Assembly: GCA_017424085.1 (NCBI GenBank) | Contig: JAFPBP010000008.1 | Coordinates: 1-8,637 of the forward strand | DNA from: Clostridia bacterium | GTDB taxonomy: Bacteria; Bacillota; Clostridia; Oscillospirales; UBA644 | Direction: 5' to 3' | DNA: 8,637 bases | Part shown: in pieces, positions 6,025-8,637 of the stretch | How the letters are laid out: each line of letters opens with the position of its first letter | How positions within the stretch are numbered: position 1 is the stretch's first letter | Notes under the pieces: generated by a model | The model's database searches: none | What the model saw: the letters and a program-made list of their open reading frames with translations, nothing else | What the model was told of the DNA's origin: nothing | Program-made: the position numbers and the translations under genes

Positions 6025-6105
6025 ATGGATCCCCTTCCCCGAAGTAGATCTACCGTCGGCAAACCCTTCCCGTATCGCAGACCCGTGCTTTATTTGATGC
6101 TGTGA
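6025..6105 (+). CDS. Proline-rich small ORF, candidate leader peptide
   Basis: A 26-codon ORF (ATG 6025 to TGA 6103-6105) with a good ribosome site: AAGGAG at 6011-6016, 8 nt before the ATG. The peptide begins MDPLPRSR and has five prolines (codons 3, 5, 14, 16, 20; four CCC and one CCG), a basic middle with KPFPYRRP, and a hydrophobic end VLYLML. It sits 36 nt after the tRNA-Pro terminator and 63 nt before the CNNM ATG. I do not recognise it as a known protein. The size, acidic-proline start and position just before a magnesium-transport-family gene resemble the MgtL leader peptide of Salmonella mgtA by analogy, not by demonstrated homology. The alternative is chance coding in a leader or a small membrane-associated peptide. 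Confidence 0.55.
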   Translation: MDPLPRSRSTVGKPFPYRRPVLYLML

Positions 6106-6115
6106 CGTTCACGGC
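6099..6115 (+). other. Small hairpin overlapping the small-ORF stop codon
   Basis: GCTGTGA (6099-6105) can pair with TCACGGC (6109-6115), including one G-U, around a CGT triloop. The stem covers the last codon and the TGA, so ribosomes reaching the stop would melt it. No U-run follows, so it is not an intrinsic terminator. Confidence 0.4.
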
Positions 6116-6168
6116 GGAAACAAATAAAAACACGAAAGAAAACGATATGATATTTGGAGGAAGACGAT

Positions 6169-7482
6169 ATGTCCGACATAGTACAACAGTTATTTTTACA
6201 ATTTATCCTTATTTTGGTAAACGCATTCTTCGCCGCCACCGAGATCGCAGTGATCTCTCTGAACGAGAAGAAGCTGAAGGCTCGCGCCGAGGACGGCGAC
6301 AAAAAAGCGGTCCGCATGCTGAAAATGGTGGAGGAGCCCACTCAGTTTCTGTCCACCATTCAGATCGGCATCACCCTTGCGGGATTTTTGGGCTCCGCCT
6401 TTGCGGCAGATAATTTTGCCGAGCGCCTGTCCGAGTTCGTGATCAAGACCTTTGCGGTCCCCGCATCCCAAGCGGCGCTCATTGACACCGTCGCCGTGGT
6501 GGTCATCACCCTGATCTTGTCCTTCTTTACCCTCGTTTTGGGTGAGCTGGTTCCCAAGCGGGTGGCAATGAAGCACAAGGAAAAGCTCGCCGAGGCGGTT
6601 TGCGGCGTGATCTCCTTTCTTGCAACGGTGCTCAAGCCCATCATCTGGCTGCTGAGCGTATCCACCAACGGCGTGCTTCGCCTGCTTCGGGTGGATCCCA
6701 ATGAAAAGGAGGCTCCCGTTTCGGAGGAGGACATCGTTCTCATGCTGGACGCAGGCGCCGATGAAGGAAGCCTTGACCAAAATGATATTGAATACATTAA
6801 AAACGTTTTCAAGCTGGATGGAAAAACCGCAGAAGACGTGATGACTCCCCGCCGCTCCATCGTGTTCCTGTCCAAGGACGCCACGGAGGAGGAGATCCTG
6901 CGCTCCATCGAGCAGGATGGCTTTTCCCGCATCCCCGTGTACGAGGAGACCACCGACAACGTGGTGGGCATCCTGTACGCCCGCGATTACCTTCTGCGCC
7001 ACACCCGCCCCGGGTTTACCCTGGACGACGCCTTGTTCCAGCCCACCTTTGTGCCCGAGAACGCGCATCTTGATACGGTCTTCAAGGATATGCAGAAAAC
7101 CCGCAATCACATCGTGGTCGTGGTCAACGAATACGGCGGAACGTCGGGCATCGTGACCATGGAGGATATTCTGGAGGAGATCGTGGGTGAGATCTGGGAC
7201 GAACGGGATGAGCCTGTGGAAAGCTTCGTTAAGCTGAGCGACGATACCTATCGGGTTCTCTGTTCGGTCTTTGCCGAGGATTTCTTTGAGTTCTTCGATC
7301 TTGAGCCCGATGAGACCCAGGCATCCACCGTCAACGGCTGGCTGACCGAGCGCCTGGGGTCCATTCCCGAGCAGGGGGCAAGCTTCGATTACGAAAATCT
7401 GCACATCACCGTTACCCGTGCCGACGGCTTTATGGCGCACGAGATCACCGTGGTGGTTCGCGCTCCCGAAGTGATTGCATAA
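6169..7482 (+). CDS. CNNM/CorC (HlyC/CorC)-family membrane protein, probable Mg2+ transporter
   Basis: This 437-aa protein has the full CNNM/CorB-CorC architecture. An N-terminal DUF21 transmembrane domain (about 5-175) carries NAFFAATEIAVISL (18-31), LSTIQIGITLAGFLG (61-75) and LGELVPKRVA (124-133). A CBS-domain pair follows (about 220-340; VMTPR, GFSRIPVYEE, VVVNEYGGTSGIVTMEDILEEIVGEI). A C-terminal CorC/HlyC domain (about 350-430) ends the protein. Family members move or regulate Mg2+ (and sometimes Co2+), with CBS domains binding Mg-ATP; older annotation calls them hemolysins. Direction of transport cannot be read from the sequence. ATG 6169 has GGAGG at 6156-6160 with an 8-nt gap; a TTG at 6154 would overlap that site. 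No promoter is visible in 5990-6168. Confidence 0.93.
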   Translation: MSDIVQQLFLQFILILVNAFFAATEIAVISLNEKKLKARAEDGDKKAVRMLKMVEEPTQFLSTIQIGITLAGFLGSAFAADNFAERLSEFVIKTFAVPASQAALIDTVAVVVITLILSFFTLVLGELVPKRVAMKHKEKLAEAVCGVISFLATVLKPIIWLLSVSTNGVLRLLRVDPNEKEAPVSEEDIVLMLDAGADEGSLDQNDIEYIKNVFKLDGKTAEDVMTPRRSIVFLSKDATEEEILRSIEQDGFSRIPVYEETTDNVVGILYARDYLLRHTRPGFTLDDALFQPTFVPENAHLDTVFKDMQKTRNHIVVVVNEYGGTSGIVTMEDILEEIVGEIWDERDEPVESFVKLSDDTYRVLCSVFAEDFFEFFDLEPDETQASTVNGWLTERLGSIPEQGASFDYENLHITVTRADGFMAHEITVVVRAPEVIA

Positions 7483-7501
7483 CCGAATAATCTGATTTTT
7501 T

Positions 7502-7539
7502 ACGGTGCTCCGACTCGCTTGGAGCACCGTTGCTTTTTT
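7502..7539 (+). terminator. Intrinsic terminator after the CNNM gene
   Basis: A perfect 10-bp stem (ACGGTGCTCC at 7502-7511 with 7521-7530) and a 9-nt loop are followed by TGC and six T (7534-7539). It ends the CNNM transcript 19 nt after its stop. Confidence 0.85.
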
Positions 7540-7564
7540 GCCGAAATTTTTTGTGGAAATCCTT

Positions 7565-7581
7565 GCTTTTCAAGGAAAAGC
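7565..7581. repeat. Inverted repeat just upstream of the DUF1538 promoter
   Basis: GCTTTTC-AAG-GAAAAGC is a perfect 7-bp inverted repeat with a 3-bp centre. An overlapping alternative, CCTTG-CTTTT-CAAGG (7561-7575), also exists. It ends 2 bp before the -35 box, a common operator position. No regulator is known here. Confidence 0.4.
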
Positions 7582-7583
7582 GA

Positions 7584-7612
7584 TTGACAACGGTGGTGTT
7601 TTATGGTATAAT
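7584..7612 (+). promoter_or_regulatory. Perfect consensus promoter for the DUF1538 gene
   Basis: TTGACA (7584-7589), 17 bp and TATAAT (7607-7612) match the sigma-A consensus fully. The predicted start is near 7619, giving a leader of about 39 nt before GTG 7658. Confidence 0.9.
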
Positions 7613-7657
7613 GTTATCATACTAAATTAACCCCTACCATACCGTTCGAGGTGCACC

Positions 7658-8637
7658 GTGAAGTATCTGACCAACGCTCTCAAGGAGTCTCTTCAGTCGG
7701 TGCTGCCGATCTTCGCCATCGTTCTCATTCTCAGCGTGACCTTTGCTCCCATGCAATCGGGGGTGTTGGTCATGTTTCTGTTCGGTACGCTTTTGCTGAT
7801 CCTGGGAATGAGCTTTTTTACCATCGGTTCGGGTATGTCCATGCAACCCTTGGGCGAAGGTATCGGCGCACAGCTGAGCCGCTCCAAAAAAATGATCGTC
7901 CCAATCCTCGTCAGCTTTGTCCTGGGCATTCTGATCACCATCGCCGAGCCCGACCTGCAGGTCCTGGCGGAGCAGATGCCCGCCGTTCCCAACGTGGTTC
8001 TGGTCATGAGCGTGGCGCTGGGCGTGGGCTTGTTCCTTGTGATCTCGGTCATCCGCACCCGCAAGGGAATTCCCCTGTCCCGTCTTCTGCTGATCTTTTA
8101 CGCGGTGGCGATGATCTTCGCTCTGTTCGTGTCCGATCGCTTCGTTCCCACCTCCTTTGACTCGGGCGGAGTGACCACGGGTCCCATCACCGTGCCCTTC
8201 ATTATGGCGTTGGGCGCAGGTATCGCATCCATGGGTAAATCCAAAAACGCCCAGGAAAACAGCTTCGGTCTCATTGCTCTTTGCAGCATCGGTCCCATTC
8301 TCTCCGTGCTGATTTTGGGGCTGTGCTTTCAGTCCGATGCGGAGGCGTCCCCCGAAGTCATTACCGTTGCTGAAACTACAAAAGAGGCGTTTTCTGCCTT
8401 CCTGCAGGGGTTTCCTCATTACGCCGCTGAGGTCCTTATGGCGTTTTTGCCCATCGTGGGCGTTCTGATCGTATTTCAGGTCTTCTTCCGTCGCTTCAGC
8501 CGTCACCAGTTTGAGCGTATCTGTGTCGGTTTGTTGTATACCTACGTGGGCTTGGTTCTGTTTTTGGTGGGGGCAAACGTGGGCTTCATGCCCGCAGGAC
8601 GCCTCATCGGGTCCGTGATCGCCGCAGGGGAGATGAA
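7658..8637 (+). CDS. DUF1538 integral membrane protein (partial, runs off right edge)
   Basis: The open frame starts at GTG 7658, with GAGG at 7648-7651 6 nt upstream, and continues for 326 codons to the window end. The protein is hydrophobic with about eight or nine membrane segments (roughly 12-30, 37-57, 80-97, 112-132, 142-159, 175-192, 203-222, 257-277, 290-309). I recognise the DUF1538 pattern: LFGTLLLILGMSFFTIGSGM followed by QPLGEGIG (41-70), ITIAEPDLQVLAEQ (93-106), and FDSGGVTTGPITVPF (167-181). The second half starts a repeat of the first: FLPIVGVL, then YTYVGLVLFLVGANVGFMPAGRLIG (split at 294-312 and 313-318), parallels residues 16-70. This suggests an inverted or tandem-repeat transporter. 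Substrate and role are uncharacterised as far as I know. Confidence 0.88.
   Translation, partial: MKYLTNALKESLQSVLPIFAIVLILSVTFAPMQSGVLVMFLFGTLLLILGMSFFTIGSGMSMQPLGEGIGAQLSRSKKMIVPILVSFVLGILITIAEPDLQVLAEQMPAVPNVVLVMSVALGVGLFLVISVIRTRKGIPLSRLLLIFYAVAMIFALFVSDRFVPTSFDSGGVTTGPITVPFIMALGAGIASMGKSKNAQENSFGLIALCSIGPILSVLILGLCFQSDAEASPEVITVAETTKEAFSAFLQGFPHYAAEVLMAFLPIVGVLIVFQVFFRRFSRHQFERICVGLLYTYVGLVLFLVGANVGFMPAGRLIGSVIAAGEM

Noticed and set aside
5862..6062. Minus-strand 66-codon ORF through the tRNA
   Set aside because: Its residues are the antisense of tRNA-Pro and its terminator.
5990..6168. M-box or yybP-ykoY metal riboswitch before the CNNM gene
   Set aside because: I looked for the conserved cores of both and did not find them; the region is better read as a small ORF plus an A-rich spacer.
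6196..7527. 443-codon minus-strand open frame opposite the CNNM gene
   Set aside because: It shows low-complexity His/Gly/Asp composition typical of an antisense shadow and crosses the CNNM terminator hairpin.
7634..8506. 290-codon minus-strand frame and 169-codon plus-strand frame over the DUF1538 gene
   Set aside because: Both are shadows. The GTG 7658 frame gives a coherent membrane protein with DUF1538 motifs.
1..8637. CRISPR arrays, insertion sequences, integrase or phage genes
   Set aside because: No direct-repeat array, terminal inverted repeats, transposase or integrase motifs are visible.

Overview
The window looks like chromosomal DNA from a Gram-positive Clostridia-type bacterium (Bacillota). 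Supporting signs are strong AGGAGG-type ribosome binding sites, several near-perfect TTGACA-N17-TATAAT promoters, U-tailed intrinsic terminators after most units, and a gene set (HflX, CNNM/CorC, DUF1538, GxDLY-type SGNH hydrolase) common in gut Oscillospirales-like genomes. That placement is inferred from style and content; I cannot name a species. I see no mobile element, CRISPR array, phage gene or origin.

Layout, left to right. Bases 1-81 are the end of an unrecognised plus-strand gene, followed by two stacked hairpin terminators. A minus-strand operon follows: malQ (4-alpha-glucanotransferase, 2443 to 1013) and a type I phosphodiesterase/alkaline-phosphatase-superfamily gene (1000 to 230) whose ribosome binding site overlaps the malQ stop codon. 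A 179-bp divergent promoter region separates malQ from a plus-strand SGNH/GxDLY esterase (2623-3687). The minus strand then carries hflX (4951-3740), downstream of an orotate-phosphoribosyltransferase-like gene (5656-5015), with an intrinsic terminator between the two. A consensus promoter drives the PRT-like gene leftward.

A second promoter drives tRNA-Pro(GGG) rightward (5876-5952). After the tRNA terminator, with no visible promoter of its own, comes a 26-codon proline-rich small ORF (6025-6105), then a CNNM/CorC-family membrane protein of the magnesium-transport superfamily (6169-7482). A clear terminator and a perfect consensus promoter lead into a DUF1538 membrane protein that runs off the right edge.

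The most interesting element is the tRNA-Pro / small ORF / CNNM arrangement. The small ORF begins Met-Asp-Pro-Leu-Pro-Arg, ends just before a small hairpin, and precedes a probable Mg2+ transporter. This resembles the logic of the enterobacterial MgtL leader peptide (acidic/proline start, Mg2+- and proline-dependent control). I propose it as a candidate Mg2+- or Pro-tRNA-sensing leader peptide; this is inference. A second oddity is the PRT-like protein, which keeps the OPRT N-terminal motif and fold landmarks but lacks the paired acidic residues of the PRPP-binding motif.
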